A DNA stretch of 64,000 nucleotides from JAWMQL01 sp033283165. Lineage in GTDB: Bacteria > Pseudomonadota > Gammaproteobacteria > Pseudomonadales > Halieaceae. Both the position numbers and the translations under genes were made by a program. Under the pieces are notes generated by a model, which saw nothing but the letters and a program-made list of their open reading frames with translations, had not been told where the DNA came from and did not search any database. Of this stretch, positions 25,685 through 33,961 are shown piece by piece (within the stretch, counting starts at the first letter, position 1; each line of letters begins with the position of its first letter). The DNA is taken from positions 372,001-436,000 of the forward strand of contig JAWMQL010000002.1 in the NCBI GenBank assembly GCA_033283165.1, written 5' to 3'.

Positions 25685-26965
25685 GTGAACAGTCCCTATT
25701 CCGTCTACAGTCCCAGCCTCGCCAACCTGCGCAGCCTGCTGGCCATCCGCGCCATTGCCCTGCTCGGCCAGACCGGGGTGCTGGCCTACGTGTTGCTGGT
25801 CAGCCGCACCACCGTCAGCCTGTGGGGACTGGCCCTGAGCCTCATCGGACTGGCAGCGGTCACCGCGCTCAGCCTGTGGCGCACGACCCGCCCCTGGCCG
25901 GTCACCGATCGGGAATTCCTGGCCCAGTTGCTGATCGATGTGCTGGGTTGGACCGCCCTGATGTACTTTTCCGGCGGCGCCAACAATCCCTTCGTGTCCT
26001 ATTACATCGTGCCCCTGGTCATCGCTGCCGCCGTCCTGCCCTGGACCTACACCTGGCTGATCACGGCCTGTTCGCTGGCCGCCTACAGCGCGCTCATTTA
26101 CTTCTATGTGCCCCTGCCCCTGTTTTCGCCCCACGCCGCCATGGGCCACGGCAGCGAGGCCGGCCAGGTCCACACCCTGGGCATGTGGTTCAATTTCCTT
26201 TTCAGCGCCGGCCTGATCACCTACTTCGTGGTCCGCATGGCAACCACCCTGCGCCTGCAGGAAGCGCGCGCCGCCGAGCAGCGGGAAGAGCGCCTGCGCA
26301 ACGACCAGATCATGGCCGTGGCGGGCCTGGCGGCGGGCACGGCCCACCAGTTGGGCACCCCCCTCGGCACCATGACCGTACTGGTTGACGAAATGCTCGA
26401 AGATCCGGAATTGACGGCGCAGGCGCGGCAGGACTGCCAATTGCTGCGGGAGCAACTGACCCAGTGCAAACAGATCCTGTCCAACCTGGGCGAGACGGCC
26501 GAGGCCAACTCGGTGGCGCGGCCCCGGCGCATCCAGGTAACGCAATTTGCCCGCGACACCCTGGAGCGCTGGTCGGTGCGGCGCCCCGCAGTACCTTGCG
26601 AACTGCGCCCGGAAGGCCACGGAGCCGGGCCCGACATCCGCTGCGACTCCACCCTGTCACAGGCCCTCGAGAACCTGATCAACAATGCGGCGGACACCGG
26701 CTCCGACCGGGTCCAGCTGACCGTGGACTGGGATGCCGAGGAGGCCCGCTTCGCGGTTCGCGACTGGGGTCCCGGCATCGACCTGGACAAGCTGCCGGAC
26801 CCCGGCACCCCGGTTATCCAGGCTGCGCGCTCCGGCCTGGGTATCGGACTGATGCTCAGCCACGCGGCGGTGGAACGGCACGGGGGCCGTATTGCACTGC
26901 AACGCCACCCGGAGGGGGGCACCCTGGCCACCCTGTACCTGCCCCTGGCGGGAGCTGAAGCATGA
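25685..26965 (+). CDS. regB: RegB/PrrB/ActS-type redox sensor histidine kinase
   Basis: Membrane sensor kinase with a global redox role in proteobacteria. About six transmembrane helices cover residues 15-195. The quinone-site motif GGANNPF is at about 97-103. The H box with phospho-acceptor His221 is GTAHQLGTPLG, and the redox cysteine of the family is kept as Cys261 in TQCKQIL. N, G1 and G2 boxes (NLINNAAD, DWGPGID, GLGIGL) complete the ATPase. I start at the GTG 25685. The frame runs upstream to 25502, but into the prfC 5' end. It overlaps regA by 4 nt. Confidence 0.88.
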   Translation: MNSPYSVYSPSLANLRSLLAIRAIALLGQTGVLAYVLLVSRTTVSLWGLALSLIGLAAVTALSLWRTTRPWPVTDREFLAQLLIDVLGWTALMYFSGGANNPFVSYYIVPLVIAAAVLPWTYTWLITACSLAAYSALIYFYVPLPLFSPHAAMGHGSEAGQVHTLGMWFNFLFSAGLITYFVVRMATTLRLQEARAAEQREERLRNDQIMAVAGLAAGTAHQLGTPLGTMTVLVDEMLEDPELTAQARQDCQLLREQLTQCKQILSNLGETAEANSVARPRRIQVTQFARDTLERWSVRRPAVPCELRPEGHGAGPDIRCDSTLSQALENLINNAADTGSDRVQLTVDWDAEEARFAVRDWGPGIDLDKLPDPGTPVIQAARSGLGIGLMLSHAAVERHGGRIALQRHPEGGTLATLYLPLAGAEA

Positions 26966-27501
26966 CTGACAGCGCACACCGCATCCTGCTGGTGGATGAC
27001 GATCCCGCATTCCGCTCGGTGCTGGAGCGGGGCCTGCAGCGGCGCGGCTTCAGCACCCGCTGCGCCGGCAACAGTAATGACGCGGTGGCGGCCTGCGAAT
27101 CCTTCCAGCCCAGCCATATCCTGCTGGACCTCAACATGCCTGGCAGCTCGGGGCTGGTCGCCCTGCCCGAACTGCTGTCCCGGGCTCCGGCCGCGAGGCT
27201 GGTGGTGCTGACCGGTTACTCCAGCATCGCGACTGCGGTGGAGGCGATCAAGGCCGGCGCGGTCAACTACCTGTGCAAACCCGCCAGCGTGGAGGAGATT
27301 CTGCGCGCCTTCGAGGGCGGGTCAGATCCGGCGGCCAGTCCGGTCCCACAACAACCGCCCTCGGTGGAGCGCCTGGAATGGGAACATATCCAGCGGGTGC
27401 TGAAGGAAAACGACGGCAACATCTCGGCCACCGCCAGGGCCCTCAACATGCACCGCCGCACCCTGCAGCGCAAGCTGCAGAAACGACCGGTACCCAGGTA
27501 A
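26962..27501 (+). CDS. regA: RegA/PrrA/ActR-type response regulator
   Basis: 179 residues. The receiver domain has the acidic pair in LLVDDDPAF, the phospho-acceptor Asp in HILLDLNMPG, and Thr and Lys switch residues in VLTGYSS and CKPAS. A proline-rich linker follows, then a Fis-type HTH (WEHIQRVLKENDGNISATAR and LNMHRRTLQRKLQKR) near-identical in pattern to RegA/ActR. ATGA overlap with regB means coupled expression. Targets in relatives include respiration and carbon/nitrogen metabolism; here they are unknown. Confidence 0.9.
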   Translation: MTDSAHRILLVDDDPAFRSVLERGLQRRGFSTRCAGNSNDAVAACESFQPSHILLDLNMPGSSGLVALPELLSRAPAARLVVLTGYSSIATAVEAIKAGAVNYLCKPASVEEILRAFEGGSDPAASPVPQQPPSVERLEWEHIQRVLKENDGNISATARALNMHRRTLQRKLQKRPVPR

Positions 27502-27509
27502 CCCGATAT

Positions 27510-28645
27510 TCAGCTTCGCCGGAACTGCCACTCGCCGTCCGGACCGACTTTGATCTCGAATTCCCCATCATGCAGCAGCCGGTGATGCCTCGAGCAGAGC
27601 AAAACCAGGTTGTCGAGGCTGGTTTCACCCCCGTCGGCCCAATGTTCCACGTGGTACCCGAAAAGCGGGGCAGGCTCTGCGCGTCCAACCATTTGTCATG
27701 GGAGCATCCTGGGAACCTGCAACACCTGTCTCGAGCGATTAGCGCCCGCTTCTGCGCCGGCTGCACCACCCGATGCTTGCGTCCCACGTGGAGCGGGTTG
27801 CCTTGTTTATCCTCGGTAACCGGCACAATGGCGCTGTCACAGCACAAGCGCCTGACTGTCTCGATCGCCAGGTCGCTCTGGCTAATCTCATCCGGCTTGC
27901 CGCGCAGGGCCTCTTCATCCACATGCACCACCACCTGGTAGTGGTCCGCCGTGCAGCTACCCTTGTCGGCGCCACCGTTCAAATAACCCTTCGCCACTGC
28001 CACCAACGCATCGGCCTGTCGCTGGTGCAGCGTTTCGTCTTCTTCTCCGCACCCGTCACAGGCCTCGCCGAAAGATTCCATCGCGCCGAGTGCCATCTCC
28101 AGCGCCTTCATCACCAGTTCGCCGCTCTCCTGAGGCAACTCCACCGAGATCGTCATGCTGCCATCCCCGTGCACCGAGCGAGACACGTAGCGCTCCCGGT
28201 GCAGCCGTCTGGCATCCGCCAGCGACTCGTCTTTCAGCACATTGCGCCGCCGGCGACAGTAATCATCCACCTGCTGCGCGGTCGCCTTGACGGCAAAATC
28301 GAGCAATGCCCCCTCGTTTTCGGGGCTGGCGATCCGCGTGAGTGAGCGGGCCTTGGAGTAGGACAGGTCACCGCCCTGGAAAGTTGCCGAGATCAAAGGC
28401 AGGTCGAACAGCGCGCGGGCCACGCGCACTTTTTCCCGCGCGGTACCCGGGCAAATGCCGCACTTCATGTTCAGCCACTCGGCGCAGTTATTGAACAGGT
28501 AGGGTTTCCAGCCCTGGCGCAGATCGAATTCGCGGATGAGCACGAGGAAGTCGTATTCCGCCGCGTTGATGCGCGCGGAGAGTGTAATCAGCTCGGCTTC
28601 GAGGTCGTCGAGGGAACGGCGGGAGAGGTGGTGGGCCGGTTGCAT
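27510..28645 (-). pseudogene. DUF222/HNH endonuclease gene disrupted by a 23-nt insertion
   Basis: The minus-strand frame from 28645 encodes an N-terminal DUF222 domain (about 1-300) and enters the HNH domain at CCRFPGCSHDKWLDA, then loses its pattern. A second frame resumes with YHVEHWADGGETSLDNLVLL, then CSRHHRLLHDGEF, to a stop at 27510. Removing exactly 27655-27677 (23 nt) joins the frames as WLDAHHVEHWADGGE, which is the canonical HNH core. So the gene was intact and is now frameshifted; the unshifted frame runs on to 27443. Intact members are dispersed, horizontally moving nucleases. The upstream region is A/T-rich. Confidence 0.8.
27655..27677. other. 23-nt insertion that disrupts the HNH core
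   Basis: On the minus strand the insert splits the codons of the paired HNH histidines between GACGCGCA and CCACGTGG. It is 7 codons plus 2 bases long and so shifts the frame. It contains the palindrome-like stretch CCCCGCTTTTCGGG. I see no second copy of the insert in this window and no obvious flanking duplication. Confidence 0.7.
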
Positions 28646-28788
28646 GGGAGCCTCCTTGCGGGGTGCGGGCTGGCAGCGGCAATGCGCTGTCCGGAGAACT
28701 CTAATTTTCTCATATCTATCTGATTTATATAGAAATATAGTTAATCAAATGCGTCCAATGATGCGGTGGCGATGACGCACATCGCCAC
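28646..28788. other. A/T-rich intergenic patch with a perfect 9-bp hairpin next to the lipB stop
   Basis: The stretch at about 28695-28750 is far richer in A/T than the rest of the window and may hold the promoter of the broken HNH gene. At 28766-28788 GTGGCGATG and CATCGCCAC pair perfectly around ACGCA, directly beyond the lipB stop codon. No T tract follows on the minus strand, so it may shape the 3' end rather than act as a standard terminator. Confidence 0.5.
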
Positions 28789-29418
28789 TCAGCCGACCCG
28801 CTCCAATTCCTCCACACAGATCGCCGCCAGGCGGCGACCGATACGCTCCATGTCCAGTGCCGCACCGGGCAACAGTCGCGCCATGGAGGTGACCTGCAGG
28901 CCGGCATAACCGCAGGGGTTGATACGCTGGAAGGGTTCCAGGTCCATGTCCACGTTCAGCGCCAGGCCGTGGTAACTGCAGCCGCGGCGCACCCGCAGCC
29001 CCAGTGAGGCAATCTTGTCACCGGCCACATACACGCCGGGAGCCGCCGGGTCAGGAGCCGCCTCGATATCGTGCTCGGCCAGCAGGCGCACCAGGGACTG
29101 TTCGATCAGGTCCACCAGGGTGCGCACGCCCAGCCCGCGCCGGCGCAGGTCCACCAGGAAGTAAAGCACCCACTGGCCGGGACCGTGATAGGTCACCTGG
29201 CCGCCGCGGTCCACCTGCACCACGGGTATGTCGCCGGGCGCCAGGAGGTGCTCCGACTTGCCCGCCTGGCCCTGGGTGAAAACCGGTGGGTGTTGCAGCA
29301 ACCACAGTTCGTCGGCGGTGTCGGCACCTCGGGTATCGGTGAATTCGCGCATGGCGTCCAGGGTCGGCTGGTAGGACACCAGCCCCAGTTCCCGCGCCTG
29401 GACCGGCTGCCGGGACAT
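28789..29418 (-). CDS. lipB: Octanoyl-[acyl carrier protein]:protein octanoyltransferase LipB
   Basis: Transfers octanoate from ACP to lipoyl domains. The family motif QVDRGGQVTYHGPGQWVLY (about residues 70-88) and the catalytic Cys/Lys region near SLGLRVRRGCSYHG and INPCGYAGLQVTSM are all present. It is 209 residues. It shares one base with the DUF493 gene upstream, the usual ybeD-lipB pairing. Confidence 0.96.
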   Translation of the reverse strand: MSRQPVQARELGLVSYQPTLDAMREFTDTRGADTADELWLLQHPPVFTQGQAGKSEHLLAPGDIPVVQVDRGGQVTYHGPGQWVLYFLVDLRRRGLGVRTLVDLIEQSLVRLLAEHDIEAAPDPAAPGVYVAGDKIASLGLRVRRGCSYHGLALNVDMDLEPFQRINPCGYAGLQVTSMARLLPGAALDMERIGRRLAAICVEELERVG

Positions 29419-29705
29419 CAGATCACCATGTTGACCAGGCCGGTCGCCATGAGATCCCGGTGCAGGGCCTCCAGTTGCTCCGGCCCGGTGGCGGTGATCG
29501 TCACGGTGATCGATACGAAGGTACCCTTGCTGCTGGCCTTGACCGCGATGGCCTCGCGGTCGAAGCCCGGGGCGTGCTGCTCCACCACCGCGATCACCAG
29601 GGTTTCAAAATCCGCCGAGCTGCGCCCCAGGATTTTCACGGGGTAATCGCAGGGAAACTCGATTTTCGGGGCGTCCTCCCCGTCGATCCCGATCAACTCA
29701 CTCAT
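29418..29705 (-). CDS. ybeD: DUF493 / YbeD-family protein
   Basis: 95-residue ACT-like domain protein that sits between dacA and lipB in many gammaproteobacteria. The pattern IEFPCDYPVKILGRSSADF, a central VIAVVEQHAPGF and VSITVTITATGPEQLEALH match the family. It is thought to be regulatory for lipoylation, but the mechanism is not established. The start ATG at 29705 follows dacA by 10 nt. Confidence 0.92.
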   Translation of the reverse strand: MSELIGIDGEDAPKIEFPCDYPVKILGRSSADFETLVIAVVEQHAPGFDREAIAVKASSKGTFVSITVTITATGPEQLEALHRDLMATGLVNMVI

Positions 29706-29715
29706 GGTCGGGGCC

Positions 29716-30876
29716 TCAGGCGCTGAACAGCTTCGCTATCCACATCAGCACCATGTCCCACAGGCGGGCAAAAAAGCCGCCGGGCTCCACCGCCTGCAGT
29801 ACCACCACCGGCGCGCGATAGACCGTCTCGTCGTCCAGGCTGAGTACCACCTCGCCCACGGTATCCCCCACCGCCAGCGGGGCCACGATCTGGTCGTCCA
29901 GGGTCACGCTGGTCTTCAGCTGCTTGCGCTTGCCCCGCGGCAGGGTCAGGATGGCGTCCTCCTGCACCCCCACGGATACGTAATCCTCGGCGCCTTTCCA
30001 GACCCGGGGCTGGTCCAGTTCCTGGCCCGCCTCGAACTCCTGGCTGGTTTCATAGAAGCGGAAGCCGTAGTTCAGCAGGCTGCGGGTTTCGCTTTTCCTT
30101 GCGCTCATGCTCCGGGTACCCAGCACCACCGAAATCAGGCGCATGCCGCGGCGCTCCGCCGAGGCCACCAGGCCATAGCCCGCCTCTTCCGTGTGGCCGG
30201 TCTTGATGCCGTCCACCGTGGGGTCCTCGGCCAGCAGGGTGTTGCGGTTGTACTGGCGGATGTCGTTATAGGTGAACTCCCGCTCCTTGTAGATGGCGTA
30301 GTGCTCGGGGAAATCCCGGATCAGCGCTGCCGCCAGGGTCGCGAGATCACGAGCGGTCACCACGTGATTCGGGTCCGGCAGGCCGTGGGAATTCACGAAA
30401 TGGGAATCGCTCATGCCCAGGGCCTCGGCGTGGGCGTTCATCATGTCGGCAAAGGCGGTTTCGGACCCGGCGATGTGCTCGGCCACCGCCACGGTCGCAT
30501 CGTTGCCAGAGGAGATCACAATGCCGCGTTCCAGGTCTGCGAGGGACACGTCCTTGCCCGGCTCTATCCACATCAGTGAGGAGCCGGCAAATATCGGGTT
30601 CTGGGACCAGGCGTTACGGCTGACCACCACCATGTCGTCGCTCTTGACCCGCCCGGCGGCCATTTCGGCTGCCATCACGTAACTGGTCATCATCTTGGTC
30701 AGGCTGGCGGGTGGCAGGGGAAGGTCCGCTTCGTGCTCCACCAGCACCGCGCCGCTGTTTGCGTCGATCAGCAAATACGCCTTGGCCGCGATCTGGGGTG
30801 GTTGGGGAACGATGGCGGCGGCCTGAGCGCCGAGAGTGAAGAACAACAGGAAGCAAATCGTACAGATACGTGTCAT
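29716..30876 (-). CDS. dacA: D-alanyl-D-alanine carboxypeptidase (PBP5/DacA type)
   Basis: Periplasmic carboxypeptidase that trims peptidoglycan pentapeptides. The ATG at 30876 begins a signal peptide (MTRICTICFLLFFTLGAQAAA). The SxxK motif is PASLTKMM, SxN is in SSGNDATV, and KTG is in GIKTGHTEEAG. The C-terminal beta domain and an amphipathic anchor (WDMVLMWIAKLFSA) follow. The 386-residue length fits DacA/DacC. An in-frame start at 30921 would delay the signal peptide and is less likely. Confidence 0.95.
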   Translation of the reverse strand: MTRICTICFLLFFTLGAQAAAIVPQPPQIAAKAYLLIDANSGAVLVEHEADLPLPPASLTKMMTSYVMAAEMAAGRVKSDDMVVVSRNAWSQNPIFAGSSLMWIEPGKDVSLADLERGIVISSGNDATVAVAEHIAGSETAFADMMNAHAEALGMSDSHFVNSHGLPDPNHVVTARDLATLAAALIRDFPEHYAIYKEREFTYNDIRQYNRNTLLAEDPTVDGIKTGHTEEAGYGLVASAERRGMRLISVVLGTRSMSARKSETRSLLNYGFRFYETSQEFEAGQELDQPRVWKGAEDYVSVGVQEDAILTLPRGKRKQLKTSVTLDDQIVAPLAVGDTVGEVVLSLDDETVYRAPVVVLQAVEPGGFFARLWDMVLMWIAKLFSA

Positions 30877-30963
30877 AAAAGAGGAAGCCCGATCAGTGAG
30901 GGGTGTGTCGGTGAGGCGCAAATCTTACCCCAAGGGCAGCAGTAGCGAAAGCGAGAGCCGTAT

Positions 30964-31755
30964 TCAGGGCAAAGGCTGGGCCTCGCCGAAGCCATCGCGC
31001 AGCAGCTGGTCCCGCAAGGCGACCAGTCGGGCAGAGTCACTGACCGGCCCGATCCGCACCCGGTAGAGCAAGGCCCCGGCAGATTCCACCGGGCTGATGA
31101 ACACCGGCGCCTCGATTCGCGCCATCAACTCGCCCCGCAAGCGCTGGGCGGCGCTCTCGGACCCGAAGGCACCGAGTTGCAGGTAGCGGTACTCGCCATA
31201 CTCCGTGCCGCGGCGGTCATCGACCCCGGCAACGTCGATGGCTTCCACCAGTACCGGCGCCGTGCCCTGCTCCATATAGCCCAGCTTGACCGCCGCACCG
31301 TAGGACAGGTCAATGACGCGGTCTGAGTGAAAAGGCCCGCGATCATTGACCCGCAGCACGACACTGCGACCGTTCAATTCGTTGGTAACCCGCACATAGC
31401 TGGGGATGGGCAGGGTCTTGTGGGCCGCGGTGGCCTGGTACAGGTCGAAGATTTCCCCGTTGGAGGTCTTCTGGCCGTGGAACTTGGTGCCATACCAGGA
31501 GGCGATGCCGCGCTCGCGGTAGCCACTGTGGTTCTCAAGTACCCGGTAAGAACGACCATTGACCGTGTAGGGGCTGCGGTTGCCGGCCTCCAGGATCGGG
31601 TCGGCCCGCGGCACGGCATCGGGCACCTGGTCGGGGGTGATGGCGCGCAGTGGCGCACCGTCGCTTACCCCGGGTAGCCTCGACTGCTCGGCCCCCCGCT
31701 GGGTGCTGCAGGCCACGAACAGGACCACCAGCAGCACCAGCCCGGCAAGACGCAT
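30964..31755 (-). CDS. rlpA: RlpA-type septal lipoprotein (double-psi beta-barrel + SPOR)
   Basis: Outer-membrane lipoprotein, in some species a lytic transglycosylase for naked glycan strands. The lipobox LFVAC is at about residue 17. The DPBB core has GIASWYGTKFHGQKTSNGE and RVNDRGPFHSDRVIDLSYGA (with the catalytic Asp). A SPOR domain (about 185-263) binds denuded glycan. The ATG at 31755 shares one base with the mltB stop. The frame is open further upstream but in mltB sequence. Confidence 0.93.
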   Translation of the reverse strand: MRLAGLVLLVVLFVACSTQRGAEQSRLPGVSDGAPLRAITPDQVPDAVPRADPILEAGNRSPYTVNGRSYRVLENHSGYRERGIASWYGTKFHGQKTSNGEIFDLYQATAAHKTLPIPSYVRVTNELNGRSVVLRVNDRGPFHSDRVIDLSYGAAVKLGYMEQGTAPVLVEAIDVAGVDDRRGTEYGEYRYLQLGAFGSESAAQRLRGELMARIEAPVFISPVESAGALLYRVRIGPVSDSARLVALRDQLLRDGFGEAQPLP

Positions 31756-32777
31756 CACGGCGTCACCACCGGCCCGGCCTGCGCCAGGGACTGCCCAGCG
31801 GCGATGCGCTGGCTCAACTGGTAAACGCACATGGCGTACATGGCGCTATGGTTGTATCGGGTGATGACGAAGAAATTGTGCATCCCCAGCCAGTATTCGT
31901 AACCCTGCTCCAACTCGAATTTCATCGCGATGGCCAACTCCTCCTCTGGCAGGGCCTGGGTGGCCGAGAGGCCGGCCTTACTGAATTCCGCCACTGTGAA
32001 CTTCGGCACCAGGTCGGCCCGCGAACGGACGAACCACTCCTCCGCCACCGCCCCCTGGGTGGTGGCGGGGAAAACCACCGGTTCCCCGTTGCGCCAGCCG
32101 TGCTGCTTGAAGTAGTTCGCCACGCTGCCGATTGCGTCCACCGGGTTATTCCAGATATCGGCCACCCCATCGCCGTCGAAATCCATCGCATAGGCCCGGT
32201 AGCTCGAAGGCATGAACTGGCCGTAACCCATAGCTCCGGCGTAGGAGCCCTTGAAGGCCAGGGGGTCCAGGCCCTGGTCGCGGGTCAGCAGCAGGTAGTC
32301 CTTCAGCTCCCTGGCGAAAAACGGTCCCCGGCGCGGGTAGTCAAATGCCAGGGTAGACAGGGCATCCAGCACCCGGTAACTGCCGGTCACGCGCCCGTAG
32401 TAGGTTTCCACACCGATGATGGCGACGATGATTTCGGCGGGCACCCCGGTTTCGCGCTGCGCCCGCTGGAGGGTCTCGCGGTGCTCATCATAAAATTCCA
32501 GCCCCTGTCGCTCGCGCTTGTCGTTGAGGAAGATTTCCCGGTACTCGAACCAGGGCTTGGTTTTCTCGGCAGGGCGGGCGATGGCCTCCAGGATACTCTC
32601 CTGGCGCTCGGCAGAGGCGAAAATCCTCTGCAGTTCATCCCTATTGAAACCCTCTTCCTCCACCAGCTCATCGATCAACTCCCGGGCCAGGGGGTGCTCG
32701 GCGTAATTTCCGGCGGCCAACAGCAGGGCGGGCCAAAGGCCCAGGCACAACAGGGCCAATCGCTTCACATAGGTCAT
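31755..32777 (-). CDS. mltB: Membrane-bound lytic murein transglycosylase B
   Basis: Periplasmic glycan-strand cleaving enzyme. The catalytic Glu is in IVAIIGVETYYGRVTG (about 115-130 from the chosen start). The GAMGYGQFMPSSYRAYAMDF block and an EF-hand-like FDGDGVADIWN follow. The ATG at 32777 starts a signal peptide (MTYVKRLALLCLGLWPALLLAAG). I see no lipobox, so despite the family name this copy may be soluble. It is coupled to rlpA by a one-base overlap. Confidence 0.93.
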   Translation of the reverse strand: MTYVKRLALLCLGLWPALLLAAGNYAEHPLARELIDELVEEEGFNRDELQRIFASAERQESILEAIARPAEKTKPWFEYREIFLNDKRERQGLEFYDEHRETLQRAQRETGVPAEIIVAIIGVETYYGRVTGSYRVLDALSTLAFDYPRRGPFFARELKDYLLLTRDQGLDPLAFKGSYAGAMGYGQFMPSSYRAYAMDFDGDGVADIWNNPVDAIGSVANYFKQHGWRNGEPVVFPATTQGAVAEEWFVRSRADLVPKFTVAEFSKAGLSATQALPEEELAIAMKFELEQGYEYWLGMHNFFVITRYNHSAMYAMCVYQLSQRIAAGQSLAQAGPVVTP

Positions 32778-32818
32778 GAATGAAAACTCACTGATTACTC
32801 GAACCGCTTGCATCGACC

Positions 32819-33961
32819 TCACCGGGCCAGCACCTTTCGCTCGGTACTCACCGCCATCAGGATGCCAAAACCCGCCATCAGGGTCACCACCGACGTCCCT
32901 CCGGCACTCACCAGGGGCAGTGGCACGCCCACCACCGGCAACAGGCCGGCGACCATCCCCATGTTAACAAAGATATACACGAAAAACGTCAGGGTCAGGC
33001 TGCCCGCCATCATTCGCCCGAAACTGCTCTGGGCGTTGATGCCGATCCAGAATCCGCGCAGCAGAATCAACAGGTAAATACCCAGTAACAACAACACGCC
33101 GCGCAACCCGAACTCTTCCGCCAGGACGGCAATGATGAAATCCGTGTGGCTCTCGGGCAGGAAATCCAGCTGCGACTGGGTGCCCATCAACCAGCCCTTG
33201 CCGTCCCAGCCGCCGGAGCCGATCGCGGTCTTCGACTGGATGATGTTCCAGCCCGCGCCCAGCTTGTCACTCTCCGGGTTCAGCAGGGTCAGGATGCGCT
33301 GTTTCTGGTAGTCCTTCAGCACGAACAACCAGGCGGGCCAGGCGGAGGCGACGGCCGCGATCAGGGCACCACCGATATACCGCCAGCCGATGCCGGCCAT
33401 AAACAACACGAACAGGCCACTGGCGCTGATCAGCAGCGCGGTGCCCAGGTCGGGCTGGAGCAGGATCAGCACGGACGGGATCCCCACCAGGGCCAGGGAA
33501 GCCAGGACGTGGGTGAAGCGCGGCGGTAATATGCGGTCTGCCAGGTACCAGGAAACCGCCAGGGGTACGGCCAGCTTCATGATCTCCGCCGGCTGGAAAC
33601 GGAAGCCGCCCAGCGATAACCAGCGCTGGGCGCCCTTGGCGCCAACCCCGATAACCATCACCGCCACCAGCAGGCCGACCCCCAACAGGTAGAACCAGGG
33701 GCCCCAGCGCTGGTAGCGCGTCAGGTCGACCTGGGCGGCGACTATCATGCCCGCATAGGCCACCAGGAAAAAGCGTCCCTGGCGCACCACCGCCCCCATA
33801 TCCTGGCCAGAGGCGCTGTACAACACCACCAGCCCGTAGACCGTCAGGGCCAGCAGCAACAGCAACAGGGGAACGTCGATGTGCAGGCGCTGGGCGGCCC
33901 CCGGGCGGCGGGCGAGATCGGCCGAGCCCTCGGGCAGTTGGCGGACATAATCACCCATCAA
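32819..33961 (-). CDS. rodA: Rod-shape SEDS glycosyltransferase RodA
   Basis: Polytopic membrane peptidoglycan polymerase of the elongasome. About ten transmembrane helices. SEDS motifs include the KLAVPLAVSWYLADR and ILLQPDLGTALLI segments and the C-terminal PLPLVSAGGTSVVT. It is 380 residues. It overlaps mrdA by 4 nt, so polymerase and cross-linking transpeptidase are made together. Confidence 0.97.
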   Translation of the reverse strand: MMGDYVRQLPEGSADLARRPGAAQRLHIDVPLLLLLLALTVYGLVVLYSASGQDMGAVVRQGRFFLVAYAGMIVAAQVDLTRYQRWGPWFYLLGVGLLVAVMVIGVGAKGAQRWLSLGGFRFQPAEIMKLAVPLAVSWYLADRILPPRFTHVLASLALVGIPSVLILLQPDLGTALLISASGLFVLFMAGIGWRYIGGALIAAVASAWPAWLFVLKDYQKQRILTLLNPESDKLGAGWNIIQSKTAIGSGGWDGKGWLMGTQSQLDFLPESHTDFIIAVLAEEFGLRGVLLLLGIYLLILLRGFWIGINAQSSFGRMMAGSLTLTFFVYIFVNMGMVAGLLPVVGVPLPLVSAGGTSVVTLMAGFGILMAVSTERKVLAR

